Shown here: positions 24,110 through 32,896 of the stretch, in pieces
Layout of the letters: every line of letters starts with the position of its first letter
Numbering within the stretch: position 1 is the stretch's first letter
Source of the DNA: ZC4RG17 sp036380875
Lineage (GTDB): Bacteria; Actinomycetota; Acidimicrobiia; Spongiisociales; ZC4RG35
Direction: 5' to 3'
Length of the DNA stretch: 64,000 nucleotides
Assembly (NCBI GenBank): GCA_036380875.1
Contig: DASVDX010000001.1
Span: forward strand, 62,001-126,000
The notes under the pieces: generated by a model
Database searches by the model: none
What the model was told of the DNA's origin: nothing
The model's input: only the letters and a program-made list of their open reading frames with translations
Translations under genes and position numbers: made by a program

Positions 24110-24284
24110 CTAGCCGGTTTCCGCCTCGCCGCCGGGGACGATGTGGCGCAACAGGGTCACCGCCATCACCGCCGAACTGATGTGCATGCCCTCCACGAAC
24201 GCGTCACAGGGGGGCGATGACCGCCAGTCCCAGCCACTCCCGCCGTGTCGCGCGATGCTCGGTGGTCACCTCGACGTTCGTCAT
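24110..24284 (-). pseudogene. Remnant of an MFS (DHA2-type) transporter with a large internal deletion
   Basis: The reading frame opens at ATG 24284, overlapping the SRPBCC stop (ATGA), with MTNVEVTTEHRATRREWLGL-AVIA. This is the cytoplasmic N-terminus and the beginning of helix 1 of DHA2-family drug exporters. It then hits a stop (about 24204). The next frame reads DAFVEGMHISSAVMAV-TLL and ends EAETG*, which resembles the last helix and C-terminus of the same family. About 25 residues from the start and 32 from the end remain; the roughly 400 in between are missing. It was probably the third gene of an ArsR-SRPBCC-exporter operon. An assembly error is possible. Confidence 0.65.
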
Positions 24285-24757
24285 GTCGGCTCGCCTTCCC
24301 ACATGACGTCGGTCAGGTGGAGGGTCAGGTCGTCGAAGGCCTCCGCCCAGCCGCTCTCGTGTTCGTCGCGGTCTTCGGTCGTTTCGAAGGGCGTCTGGTG
24401 GAACACCATCTCGGTTCGGTCGCCGACGGCGGCGAAGGTCACGGTCACAACGGTTTCGTGGCCCCGGGTTCCCGGTGGCTGCTCCCAAGCGAACGTGAAC
24501 ACGAGACGGTCTGGCGGAGACACCTCCTGATAGCGGCCGCTGCACCAGTACTCGGTGGCGTCGTCGTCCTGGGGGCGGATGCACGTTCGCCAGGACCCGC
24601 CGGGCGCGACGTCCATGTCCACCGCCACCGCCACGAATCCTCGCGGCCCCCACCAGGCACCGAGGTTCCGGGGGTCGGCCCACATCTGAAAAACCAGGTC
24701 CTGGGGTGCGTCGAAGACCCGCCTGATCGTGAGTTCATGGCCTGCTGCTTCAGCCAT
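24281..24757 (-). CDS. SRPBCC (AHSA1-type) domain protein
   Basis: 158 residues, one AHSA1 domain. It begins ELTIRRVFDAPQDLVFQMWADPRNLGAWWGPRGF, the typical helix-grip start, and continues with GRYQEVSPPDRLVFTFAWE and TVTFAAVGDRTEMVFHQTPF. It ends GWAEAFDDLTLHLTDVM. It is preceded and overlapped (8 bp) by its ArsR gene and followed with a 4-bp overlap by the MFS remnant. This is a common actinobacterial arrangement in which the regulator controls a small ligand-binding protein and an exporter. ATG 24757 has an AAAGGAG site. Confidence 0.88.
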   Translation of the reverse strand: MAEAAGHELTIRRVFDAPQDLVFQMWADPRNLGAWWGPRGFVAVAVDMDVAPGGSWRTCIRPQDDDATEYWCSGRYQEVSPPDRLVFTFAWEQPPGTRGHETVVTVTFAAVGDRTEMVFHQTPFETTEDRDEHESGWAEAFDDLTLHLTDVMWEGEPT

Positions 24758-25088
24758 CTCGGTCTCCTTTCTGGATCTCTCGGAGGTGCTCTTCGAGGCG
24801 GTCGAAGCTGCCCTCCCAAAAAGGCTGGTAGTCGGCGATCCACTGGGCGGCGTCCTTGAGCGGCCGGGCGTCGAGCCGACACGGACGCCACTGCCCATGG
24901 CGACCGCGCCTGATCAATCCCGCCCGCTCCAGCACCTTCAGGTGCTTGGAGACCGCCGGGAGGCTCATCTCGAACGGTGCGGCGAGTTCCTTGACCGTCG
25001 CCTCACCGGCAGTGAGTCGGTGGAGGATCGCCCGGCGCGTCGGGTCTGCCAGGGCCGCGAATGTTCTGCTGAGTTCGTCGATCGCCAT
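24750..25088 (-). CDS. ArsR-family regulator, partner of the SRPBCC gene
   Basis: 112 residues: MAIDELSRTFAALADPTRRAILHRL, recognition helix MSLPAVSKHLKVLERAGLI, wing RRGRHGQWRPCRLD and a C-terminal dimer helix. It has a single Cys only, so it is not a classical metal sensor. It belongs to the sub-group typically encoded with AHSA1 proteins. ATG 25088 is preferred over a TTG 6 nt upstream because the operator palindrome covers that region. It is probably autoregulated through the large palindrome that overlaps its own start codon. Confidence 0.9.
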   Translation of the reverse strand: MAIDELSRTFAALADPTRRAILHRLTAGEATVKELAAPFEMSLPAVSKHLKVLERAGLIRRGRHGQWRPCRLDARPLKDAAQWIADYQPFWEGSFDRLEEHLREIQKGDRDG

Positions 25089-25126
25089 ATTCAACCAATC
25101 AGTTAATTAACCAATAGGTTGAATAT
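25087..25126. promoter_or_regulatory. 40-bp AT-rich near-palindromic operator of the second ArsR gene
   Basis: Outer arms ATATTCAACC (25087-25096) and GGTTGAATAT (25117-25126) are perfect inverted repeats, and the centre GTTAATTAAC (25102-25111) is itself a palindrome. Overall 17 of 20 positions pair. AACCAAT also occurs twice, 16 bp apart. The element overlaps the start codon. Confidence 0.7.
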
Positions 25127-25184
25127 ACGGGAGACAGCTGAAGAGTGCAACCCGGGGGCTGTGGCGGCGCGACGCCGATGGCGT

Positions 25185-25190
25185 TAGGAT
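25185..25190 (+). promoter_or_regulatory. -10 box of the trpS leader transcript
   Basis: TAGGAT ends 10 nt before the leader-peptide ATG (25201), placing the transcription start within a few bases of the ATG. No convincing -35 is seen. Confidence 0.45.
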
Positions 25191-25200
25191 CCCGGGCGAG

Positions 25201-25245
25201 ATGTCGAGCAGCCGTAGCTGGTGGTGGTGGAGCGACTGCAGTTAG
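25201..25245 (+). CDS. Tryptophan leader peptide of the trpS attenuator
   Basis: A 14-residue frame, MSSSRSWWWWSDCS, with four consecutive TGG codons followed by TAG. It lies 80 bp upstream of trpS and directly before an intrinsic terminator. Four tandem Trp codons are very unlikely by chance. Stalling at them when charged tRNA-Trp is scarce would prevent the terminator forming and raise tryptophanyl-tRNA synthetase. Competing stems are visible: GGAGC/GCTCC (25229-25233 with 25245-25249) and GACTG/CAGTC (25234-25238 with 25256-25260). Confidence 0.82.
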   Translation: MSSSRSWWWWSDCS

Positions 25246-25271
25246 CTCCGCGCGCCAGTCTCGATTGCCGA

Positions 25272-25299
25272 GCCGCCGGAGCGATCCGGCGGCTTTTTT
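25272..25299 (+). terminator. Attenuator terminator of trpS
   Basis: Perfect 9-bp arms GCCGCCGGA and TCCGGCGGC around the loop GCGA, followed by six T (25294-25299). It lies between the Trp leader peptide and the trpS start, with 26 bp left for the ribosome site (TTTGGAGAG). Confidence 0.88.
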
Positions 25300-25325
25300 C
25301 GATTCAGACCCTTTGGAGAGCCGAC

Positions 25326-26318
25326 ATGACGACAGAAGTGAAGAAAGTCTTCTCCGGGATCCAGCCCACCGGCGACCTGCACCTGGGCAACTACATCGGG
25401 GCCCTGGCCAACTGGGTGAAGATGCAGGACGAGTACGACGAAACTATCTACAGCGTCGTCGACCTGCATGCCATGACGGTCCCCTATGACGTTACCGAGT
25501 TCCACACGTCCCGGCTCAAGACGGCCAAGAACCTCCTCGCCGTGGGCATCGACCCGAACCGGTCGCTCCTCTACTACCAGTCCCAGGTACCTCAGCACGC
25601 CGAGCTCGCCTGGATCCTGGGGACGATCACGGGCATCGGCCAGCTCGAGCGCATGACCCAATACAAGGAGAAGGCCGACAAGGCCGGCCAGAACCTCGGT
25701 CTGTTCTCCTATCCCGTTCTGATGGCCGCCGACATCCTCGTCCACCGGGTCCATGCCGTTCCGGTCGGCGATGACCAGACCCAGCATCTGGAGCTGACCC
25801 GCGACCTGGCCCAGCGCTTCAACAGCCGGTTCGCTGATCTGTTCCCGATCCCCGAGCGGATCACTCCCGAGATCGGCGCCCGCGTGATGTCGCTCCAGGA
25901 CCCGACATCGAAGATGTCGAAGTCGGACCCCAACCCGAACTCGCGGATCCTCCTCGTGGACGATCCCGACGTCATCCGCAAGCGAATCCGGACGGCAGTG
26001 ACCGACTCCGAGACCACGGTCGCCTACGACTGGGATCGCAAGCCGGGCATCTCGAACCTACTCGAGATCTTCTCGTTTTTCTCGGGCCGCAAGATCGACG
26101 ACCTCGTCGACGAGCACGCCGAGGGCGGCTATGGCCGGTTCAAGGAGGCGGTGGCCGAGGCGGTGATCGACGGTCTCACCCCGATCCGGACCCGCTACAA
26201 GCAACTCGACGACGCCGAAGTCGCCCGCATCATGGAGCGAGGGGCGCTCGACGCCCGGGCTAAAGCCGAGAAGTCGATGGTCGAGATCCGAAGGGCGGTA
26301 GGACTGGGCGGCTACTGA
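25326..26318 (+). CDS. trpS: Tryptophanyl-tRNA synthetase
   Basis: 330-residue class I aminoacyl-tRNA synthetase that charges tRNA-Trp in the cytoplasm. The HIGH-type motif is PTGDLHLGNYIG (residues about 15-26) and the KMSKS loop is SKMSKSDPN (about 199-207). The length is typical of bacterial TrpS. ATG 25326 is preceded by GGAGAG at the right distance; an upstream in-frame extension would run through the terminator and has no support. Expression is apparently controlled by the Trp-codon attenuator directly upstream. The last 7 bp overlap the convergent CPBP gene. Confidence 0.96.
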   Translation: MTTEVKKVFSGIQPTGDLHLGNYIGALANWVKMQDEYDETIYSVVDLHAMTVPYDVTEFHTSRLKTAKNLLAVGIDPNRSLLYYQSQVPQHAELAWILGTITGIGQLERMTQYKEKADKAGQNLGLFSYPVLMAADILVHRVHAVPVGDDQTQHLELTRDLAQRFNSRFADLFPIPERITPEIGARVMSLQDPTSKMSKSDPNPNSRILLVDDPDVIRKRIRTAVTDSETTVAYDWDRKPGISNLLEIFSFFSGRKIDDLVDEHAEGGYGRFKEAVAEAVIDGLTPIRTRYKQLDDAEVARIMERGALDARAKAEKSMVEIRRAVGLGGY

Positions 26319-27031
26319 GCTCCCGCCTGGCCCAGCTCCTCGAGGAGCTCCGGGGGCAGCAGCAGGACGATCGCCGCCACGAGGTTGAACCCCGAGTGCA
26401 CGAAGATCGCCGGGCCCAGCCGGCCATGGCGCAGCGTCACCTGCGCCAGCACCAACCCCACCAGGAAGATCTGGACGAACACGAGCACGCCGGCGCCGAC
26501 CGATGTTACCCCTAGCAAGTGGAACGTGGCGAAGACCGCGGCCGTCACGATCATGATCAGTCGCCGGGGGCGGTCGGCCAGCGCCCGCAACAAGAGGCCC
26601 CGGAACATGAGCTCCTCGGACAGGGGGGCCAGAAGCGTGGCGATGGCCACCATCGCCAGCCGGGCCCCGGTCCCTTGCAGGGCGATGAAGATCTCGGCGA
26701 TCTCCTGGCTGGGTCCCTCGTCGGGGAGGAGGAGCTGCTGGAGGGGCGCAAACAGGAGGGCGATCGCGATCTGAAGGGCAACGCCGAGTCCCAGGTAGAT
26801 GACGTCGGTCGGGCGGACGTCGAAGCCGAGGCTGTCGACACCGAGACCGCGACTCCGTCCGATCAGCCACAGGACACCGAGCGTGCCGACGTACTGGCCG
26901 CCGAATGAGGAGAGCAGGACGACGTCGTTCGGGGCGCCGGACAGGGTCGCCACAGTGCCGGCCGCCAGCGCGCCGCCGACCGAGCCGAGCACGACTAGGA
27001 CGAGATCGATCACCGTCCACCGGGGTGCCAT
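26312..27031 (-). CDS. CPBP-family intramembrane metalloprotease (Abi/Rce1-like)
   Basis: 239 residues with about six to seven helices. All three motifs of the family are present: E139-E140 with R144 in LSEELMFRGLLL, H171 in FATFHLLG, and H212 with N216 in FVHSGFN. These are the zinc or catalytic residues of Rce1-like glutamic proteases. Substrates in bacteria are mostly unknown; some members give bacteriocin self-immunity or process signalling proteins. The start at ATG 27031 is preceded by a TACGCT -10 box 8 nt away, a leaderless arrangement. Confidence 0.88.
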   Translation of the reverse strand: MAPRWTVIDLVLVVLGSVGGALAAGTVATLSGAPNDVVLLSSFGGQYVGTLGVLWLIGRSRGLGVDSLGFDVRPTDVIYLGLGVALQIAIALLFAPLQQLLLPDEGPSQEIAEIFIALQGTGARLAMVAIATLLAPLSEELMFRGLLLRALADRPRRLIMIVTAAVFATFHLLGVTSVGAGVLVFVQIFLVGLVLAQVTLRHGRLGPAIFVHSGFNLVAAIVLLLPPELLEELGQAGAQ

Positions 27032-27039
27032 GGCGGCTG

Positions 27040-27045
27040 AGCGTA
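27040..27045 (-). promoter_or_regulatory. Leaderless-type -10 box of the CPBP gene
   Basis: Minus-strand TACGCT ends 8 nt before the ATG at 27031; no Shine-Dalgarno sequence is seen. Confidence 0.4.
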
Positions 27046-27110
27046 ACGGTCCGGCCGGACGGAGCGCGCTGGTACCCTTCGTCGGGCACGACGTTCGGCG
27101 GAGGATCCTC

Positions 27111-28268
27111 GTGGAAATCGACATCGGTATCGGCAAATCAGGCCGACAGGCTTTTGGATTCGACGACATAGCCATCGTCCCCAGCCGGCGGACCCGAGAT
27201 CCTGACGATGTCGACATCAGCTGGCAGCTCGATGCGTTCCGTTTCGAGCTTCCGATGATGGGATCGGCGATGGACGGCGCCCTCAGCCCGGCCACCGCCA
27301 TCGAGATCGGCCACTTGGGCGGCCTCGGCGTGCTCAATCTCGAGGGGCTGTGGACCCGTTACGAGGATCCCACGCCCTACTACGAGGAGATCGCCGAACT
27401 CGAGCCCGACAAGGCGACTCGGCGCATGCAAGAGATCTACCTCGAGCCGATCAAGCCCGAGCTCATCGGGCGGCGTATCGAGGAGATGAAAGCTGCGGGG
27501 ATCGTCACGGCGGCCAGCCTCACCCCGCAGCGGGTGAAGGAGCTGTCGCCGTACGCCCTCCAGGCGGGTCTCGACATCCTGGTGATCCAGGGCACCGTCG
27601 TCTCGGCGGAGCACGTGTCGTCGAGGGGTGAGCCGCTCAATCTCAAGCAGTTCATTGCCGACTGCGAGGTGCCGGTGATCGTCGGTGGTTGCGCCTCCTA
27701 CTCCACGGCTCTCCACCTGATGCGCACCGGGGCGGTTGGAGTGTTGGTCGGCGTCGGTCCCGGTGCGGCCTGCACGACCCGCGGCGTCCTCGGCGTCGGT
27801 GTCCCCCAGGCCACCGCCATCGCCGACGCCGCCGGAGCCCGGATGCGCTACCTCGACGAGACCGGCCGTTACGTGCACGTCATCGCCGACGGCGGCATGC
27901 GCACCGGGGGAGACGTCGCCAAGGCGATCGCCTGTGGGGCCGATGCCGTCATGATCGGCTCCCCTCTGGCGGCGGCCGCCGAAGCTCCGGGCAAGGGCTA
28001 CCACTGGGGAATGGCCACGTTCCATCCGACCCTGCCCCGCGGGGCTCGGGTGCACGTCGGCTGCCTGGGCACGCTGAAGGAGATCCTCGTCGGTCCGGCG
28101 TACGAAAACGACGGGCGCCGCAACCTGTTCGGGGCGCTGCGTGTGGCGATGGCCACCACCGGGTACTCCGACGTCAAGGAGTTCCAGAAGGCGGAGGTCA
28201 TGATCGCCCCGTCCATCCAGACCGAGGGCAAGGCCCTGCAGCGCAGCCAGAGGGTGGGGATGGGGTGA
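27111..28268 (+). CDS. guaB3: GuaB3-family IMP dehydrogenase-like protein
   Basis: 385 residues from GTG 27111 (GCGGAGGATCC ribosome region). It is a TIM-barrel of the IMPDH/GMPR family without the CBS pair, in the GuaB3 form known mainly from actinobacteria. Diagnostic segments are FGFDDIAIVPSRRTRDPDDVD, GHLGGLGVLNLEGLW, the nucleophile loop GVGPGAACTTRGVLGVGVPQATAI and VIADGGMRTGGDVAKAIACGADAVMIGSPLA. Family enzymes oxidise IMP to XMP or interconvert guanine nucleotides; the exact role of GuaB3 has been variable. A 4-bp overlap with guaA places it directly in GMP synthesis. Confidence 0.93.
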   Translation: MEIDIGIGKSGRQAFGFDDIAIVPSRRTRDPDDVDISWQLDAFRFELPMMGSAMDGALSPATAIEIGHLGGLGVLNLEGLWTRYEDPTPYYEEIAELEPDKATRRMQEIYLEPIKPELIGRRIEEMKAAGIVTAASLTPQRVKELSPYALQAGLDILVIQGTVVSAEHVSSRGEPLNLKQFIADCEVPVIVGGCASYSTALHLMRTGAVGVLVGVGPGAACTTRGVLGVGVPQATAIADAAGARMRYLDETGRYVHVIADGGMRTGGDVAKAIACGADAVMIGSPLAAAAEAPGKGYHWGMATFHPTLPRGARVHVGCLGTLKEILVGPAYENDGRRNLFGALRVAMATTGYSDVKEFQKAEVMIAPSIQTEGKALQRSQRVGMG

Positions 28269-29806
28269 GCGTCCCCGACGCCGACACGGTCCTCGTCGTC
28301 GACTTCGGAGCCCAATACGCCCAACTGATCGCCCGCCGGGTACGCGAAGCCCACGTCCGCTCCGAGATAGTGGGCCGCGACATCGATGCCGATGAGGTTC
28401 GGCGTCGCCGCCCGGTCGGGATCATCCTCTCCGGCGGTCCCGCCTCGGTATACGCCGAGGACGCCTACCGGCTCGACCCTGACGTGCTCGACACCGGGGT
28501 GCCGGTGCTCGGCATCTGCTACGGCCACCAGCTTCTGGCCGACGTGGCCGGCGGAGTGGTGGAGAACACGGGAACCGCCGAATACGGCAAAACCGCTCTC
28601 GAGGTGACGGGCGACTCGGTCCTGATGCGGGACCTCCCCCGCCAGCAGGAGGTGTGGATGAGCCACCGCGACATGGTGGCGCAGGCGCCTCCGGGCTTCG
28701 ACGTCGTCGCTCGCTCTCCTGGGGCCCCGGTGGCGGTCATGGAGAACCGGGAGCGCCGTCTCTACGGCGTCCAGTTCCACCCGGAAGTGGCCCACACTCC
28801 GCGAGGAGGGGAGATCCTTCGCCACTTCCTCTACGACGTGTGCGGGGCCCGGCCCACCTGGACCTCCCACTCGATCATCGAGTCGCAAGTCGAGAGGATC
28901 CGCGCCCAGGTCGGCGATGCCCGTGTCATCTGTGGCCTGTCGGGAGGCGTCGACTCGGCGGTCGCCGCCGCCCTCGTCCACGAGGCGATCGGCGACCAGC
29001 TGACGTGCATCTTCGTCGACCACGGTCTGCTGCGAGCCGACGAGGCCGAGCAGGTCGAGGAGACATTCCGGGGGCATTTCGACGTGGACCTGATCCACGT
29101 CAAAGCCGCCGACCGCTTCCTCGAGAGGCTCGAAGGAGTGACCGACCCGGAGCAGAAGCGCAAGATCATCGGCGAAACGTTCATTCGGGTGTTCGAGGAA
29201 ACAGCCCGGGAGGTCGGAGACGCCCGATTCCTCGTCCAGGGCACCCTGTACCCGGACGTGATCGAATCGGGGAGTGCCACGGCCGCCACCATCAAGACCC
29301 ACCACAACGTCGGCGGCCTGCCCGAGGACATGGAACTCGAACTGATCGAGCCGCTTCGGGACCTGTTCAAGGACGAGGTGCGGGTGGTGGGCGAGGAATT
29401 GGGGCTGCCCCCCGAGATCGTCTGGCGACAGCCGTTTCCTGGACCGGGTCTGGCGGTGCGCATCATCGGGGAAGTGACCCGAGAACGCCTCGACATCCTC
29501 CGGGCCGCCGACAAGATCGTTCTGGAGGAGATCCGCCGCGCCGGCCTGTATCGGGACATCTGGCAGGCATTCGCCGTGCTCCCGGCGGTCCGGACCGTCG
29601 GAGTACAGGGAGACGGACGTACCTACGCCTACCCGGTGATCATCCGCGCCGTGACGAGCGAAGACGCCATGACCGCCGACTGGGCCCGTTTGCCCTACGA
29701 GTTGCTGGAGACGATGTCCTCGCGGATCATCAACGAGGTGCCACACGTCAACCGCGTGGCATACGACATCTCCTCCAAACCGCCCGCCACGATCGAGTGG
29801 GAATGA
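28265..29806 (+). CDS. guaA: GMP synthase (glutamine-hydrolysing)
   Basis: 513 residues. The class I glutamine amidotransferase domain (about 10-195) has the catalytic Cys in VLGICYGHQLLA and the His/Glu pair in GVQFHPEVAHT. The ATP-pyrophosphatase domain follows with the P-loop LSGGVDSAVAAAL, and the C-terminal dimerisation domain contains the RTVGVQGDGRTYAYPVIIRAVTSEDAMTADW XMP-binding region. It converts XMP to GMP. It starts at GTG 28265, overlapping the guaB3 stop by 4 bp, so translation is coupled. The upstream open frame is not coding. Confidence 0.97.
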   Translation: MSVPDADTVLVVDFGAQYAQLIARRVREAHVRSEIVGRDIDADEVRRRRPVGIILSGGPASVYAEDAYRLDPDVLDTGVPVLGICYGHQLLADVAGGVVENTGTAEYGKTALEVTGDSVLMRDLPRQQEVWMSHRDMVAQAPPGFDVVARSPGAPVAVMENRERRLYGVQFHPEVAHTPRGGEILRHFLYDVCGARPTWTSHSIIESQVERIRAQVGDARVICGLSGGVDSAVAAALVHEAIGDQLTCIFVDHGLLRADEAEQVEETFRGHFDVDLIHVKAADRFLERLEGVTDPEQKRKIIGETFIRVFEETAREVGDARFLVQGTLYPDVIESGSATAATIKTHHNVGGLPEDMELELIEPLRDLFKDEVRVVGEELGLPPEIVWRQPFPGPGLAVRIIGEVTRERLDILRAADKIVLEEIRRAGLYRDIWQAFAVLPAVRTVGVQGDGRTYAYPVIIRAVTSEDAMTADWARLPYELLETMSSRIINEVPHVNRVAYDISSKPPATIEWE

Positions 29807-29910
29807 CGTCGATTCCGCGAACATCGAATCGAGCGGTCCGGTAGCGTTGTTGCACCCAGACAACCGATAACTCTCACGGTGTCCAAGGGATGATGCGGGG
29901 GACCTAGTCC

Positions 29911-29938
29911 TCAAGAGGCCCGGCACTCCGCCCGATAC
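29911..29938 (+). promoter_or_regulatory. Sigma28 (FliA)-like promoter of the CheA-like gene
   Basis: TCAAG (29911-29915), a 15-bp spacer and CCCGATAC (29931-29938) resemble motility-sigma promoters, whose -10 is of the GCCGATAA kind. The GTG start lies 7 nt further on, so the transcript would be leaderless. Only one copy is visible in the window. Confidence 0.35.
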
Positions 29939-29945
29939 TTTCTGT

Positions 29946-31970
29946 GTGCCCACCGAGTCAAAGGTGCAAGTGGATCCGCGGCAGTCACCCGAGCTGACGG
30001 AGCTTTTTCGTCAGGAACTCGAGGAGCGTTCCGACGCTCTGCTCCAAGCCGCCCGGGCACTCCTGATCGGCGATCTCGATCCGTCCGACTTCGACGACAT
30101 CGTCCGCCACGCCCACACCGTGAAAGGCTCGGCGCGCCTCATGGGCGAAGAGGCAGTCGCCTCGGCGGCGGCCATGCTCGAGCAGACGTGGCGCGCCCTG
30201 CGCGAGCAGCGCGTAGAGGCGACCACCGAGCTGGCTTCCTCCCTCATCGAGCTCTCCGAAAGGCTCGGCGAGGCCCACCAGGGCGACAACACGGTGGAAC
30301 TCGCCCGGGCCGTCAGCCGGGTGGAGAAGGCGCAGGGGGCCGAAATGAAGCCGGCGGCGAACAAACCGTCCCAAACCGATCCGGGCGCCCTCGGCGGCCT
30401 CCTCTCGTCGGTCACCACCTCCCTGCTCGAGGGCGTCACCCGTGTCGACACCGGTGAGCTCTACCGGCTGATCAACCGCCTCGTTGAGGTGTCACTGGAC
30501 ACCGCCGTGCTCGCCGACCTGTCGCTCGTCAACCTCGAAGGCGCCGACCCGAAGAAGGTGCTCTCGGCGTGGCGGACCCACATGCAGCGCCTCACCAAGT
30601 CGATGGAGGAGTTGCAGGACCAGGCGGTGGCGCTCGCCAACGTGCCTTTCCGCGAGGCGGCGGAGACCTTCCCGCAGTTCATCCGCTATCTCGGCCGCAA
30701 GCTGGGCAAGGACGTGCGGTTCGAGATCACCGGCGAAGACGTCTTGATGGACCGCCAGATCGTCGAGCAGCTGCGCGAACCGCTCCGGCACCTCCTCGTG
30801 AACGCCGTCGACCACGGGTTGGAGCCACCCGACGTGCGCACCGCCAAGGGCAAGTCGCCCACCGGCACCGTCTCCATCCACATCCAGCGCCGCGACGACA
30901 GGGTGCAGATCTCCGTGGCCGATGACGGCAGCGGCATCAAGTGGAAGCTCGTCGAGGAGCGGGCCGCCGAACTCGGGCTCGTCATCCCCGACGACCCGAC
31001 GCCACTGCTCATGCGGCCCGACTTCTCGACCCGCCTCGTCTCCGACGACTTCAGCGGCACCGGGGAAGGCCTCAGCGTCGTCGCCGATGTCATCGAGCGC
31101 CTCCACGGGGGCATCCAAATCGAGAGCATCCCCGACGAGGGGACCACCGTCGTCCTCACGTTGCCGGTATCGCTCGTGATCCAGAACATGGTCGTGGTCG
31201 CCGTTGGCGACCAGTTCTGGGGTCTTCCGGAGGCGTCGGTGGTGGGCACCATCGTCCTCAACGACACCGACATCGAGGTCACCGATGCCGGCCGGGAGAT
31301 CCGCTACGAGGGCACCAGCGTCCCGGTTGTATCCCTCGCCCAGGCGGTCGGCATGACGGCGATCGAACCCGAGCGGGAAGTCGTCGTCCTCACCGGTCGC
31401 TCCGGTCTCGTGGCGGTCACGGTGCCCGAGATCATCGACCGGCGGAGGGTGGCGGTCAAAGACCTCGGTCCGATCCTCGAAGGTGCAACTCACATCACGG
31501 CCGCCGCCTTCCTGGGCGGTGGCGAGGTGCTGGTCGTGATCGACCCGCACTACCTGTCGGAGTTCGCCCGCAGCCAGCCGCAGTTGGATGGCAAGCGGCC
31601 GAGCGTGCTCGTCGTCGATGACTCCGCCGGGGTCCGCCAGCTGATTGCCGCCACCCTCGCCGGTGCCGGTTTCGACGTCTCCGTGGCGGCGGGAGCCCGC
31701 GAGGCGGTTCAACGTCTGGCCGAGTCGCCGACCGATGCCCTCGTCGTGGACTACTCGATGCCTCGTTCCTCCGGCGTCGACCTGGTCCGGGCGTTGCGGG
31801 CGGCCGGCGTGAAGATCCCGATCGTGATGGTTTCTGGTGTCGCCACACCGGAGGAACAGAAGGCGGCTTGGGAAGCAGGGGTCAACGCCTACATGGACAA
31901 GTTCGACCTCCGCAAGGGCGTCCTCACGACCACCCTCCGCCGCCTTCTCGCTGAAAATGTTGCCCAGTGA
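29946..31970 (+). CDS. CheA-like hybrid sensor kinase (Hpt - kinase - CheW - receiver)
   Basis: 674 residues. The Hpt domain (about 15-125) has phospho-acceptor H57 in RHAHTVKGSARL. There is no obvious P2 domain. A CheA-type kinase domain follows (about 165-415) with N-box LREPLRHLLVNAVDHGLEPPD, G1 box VADDGSGIKW and a divergent G2 box GTGEGLSVVADVI. A CheW-like domain (about 415-545) comes next. The C-terminal receiver (about 552-670) has D602 in LVVDYSMPRSSG. Phosphate can therefore move inside one protein. No receptor, CheW, CheR/B or flagellar gene is in the window, so it may serve twitching motility or another output. It starts at GTG 29946. The downstream histidine kinase is probably co-expressed. 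Confidence 0.9.
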   Translation: MPTESKVQVDPRQSPELTELFRQELEERSDALLQAARALLIGDLDPSDFDDIVRHAHTVKGSARLMGEEAVASAAAMLEQTWRALREQRVEATTELASSLIELSERLGEAHQGDNTVELARAVSRVEKAQGAEMKPAANKPSQTDPGALGGLLSSVTTSLLEGVTRVDTGELYRLINRLVEVSLDTAVLADLSLVNLEGADPKKVLSAWRTHMQRLTKSMEELQDQAVALANVPFREAAETFPQFIRYLGRKLGKDVRFEITGEDVLMDRQIVEQLREPLRHLLVNAVDHGLEPPDVRTAKGKSPTGTVSIHIQRRDDRVQISVADDGSGIKWKLVEERAAELGLVIPDDPTPLLMRPDFSTRLVSDDFSGTGEGLSVVADVIERLHGGIQIESIPDEGTTVVLTLPVSLVIQNMVVVAVGDQFWGLPEASVVGTIVLNDTDIEVTDAGREIRYEGTSVPVVSLAQAVGMTAIEPEREVVVLTGRSGLVAVTVPEIIDRRRVAVKDLGPILEGATHITAAAFLGGGEVLVVIDPHYLSEFARSQPQLDGKRPSVLVVDDSAGVRQLIAATLAGAGFDVSVAAGAREAVQRLAESPTDALVVDYSMPRSSGVDLVRALRAAGVKIPIVMVSGVATPEEQKAAWEAGVNAYMDKFDLRKGVLTTTLRRLLAENVAQ

Positions 31971-32011
31971 GCACGGTACGCTGCGTGGCTCACTAGTCGA
32001 GGGCGGAGCTC

Positions 32012-32896
<885 letters not shown>

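Noticed and set aside
26799..27110. A 104-codon N-terminal extension of the GuaB3 frame
   Set aside because: The extension overlaps the divergent CPBP gene, is Pro/Arg/Thr-rich and unlike any IMPDH; GTG 27111 has a ribosome region and gives the family N-terminus.
29821..29945. Possible small RNA or riboswitch before the CheA-like gene
   Set aside because: No recognised riboswitch core; the sequence is better explained as a promoter region with a short GGAC-CTA-GTCC repeat.
27998..29953. A 651-codon minus-strand frame opposite guaA
   Set aside because: The opposite strand encodes complete GuaA with all motifs; the frame is a GC-rich shadow.
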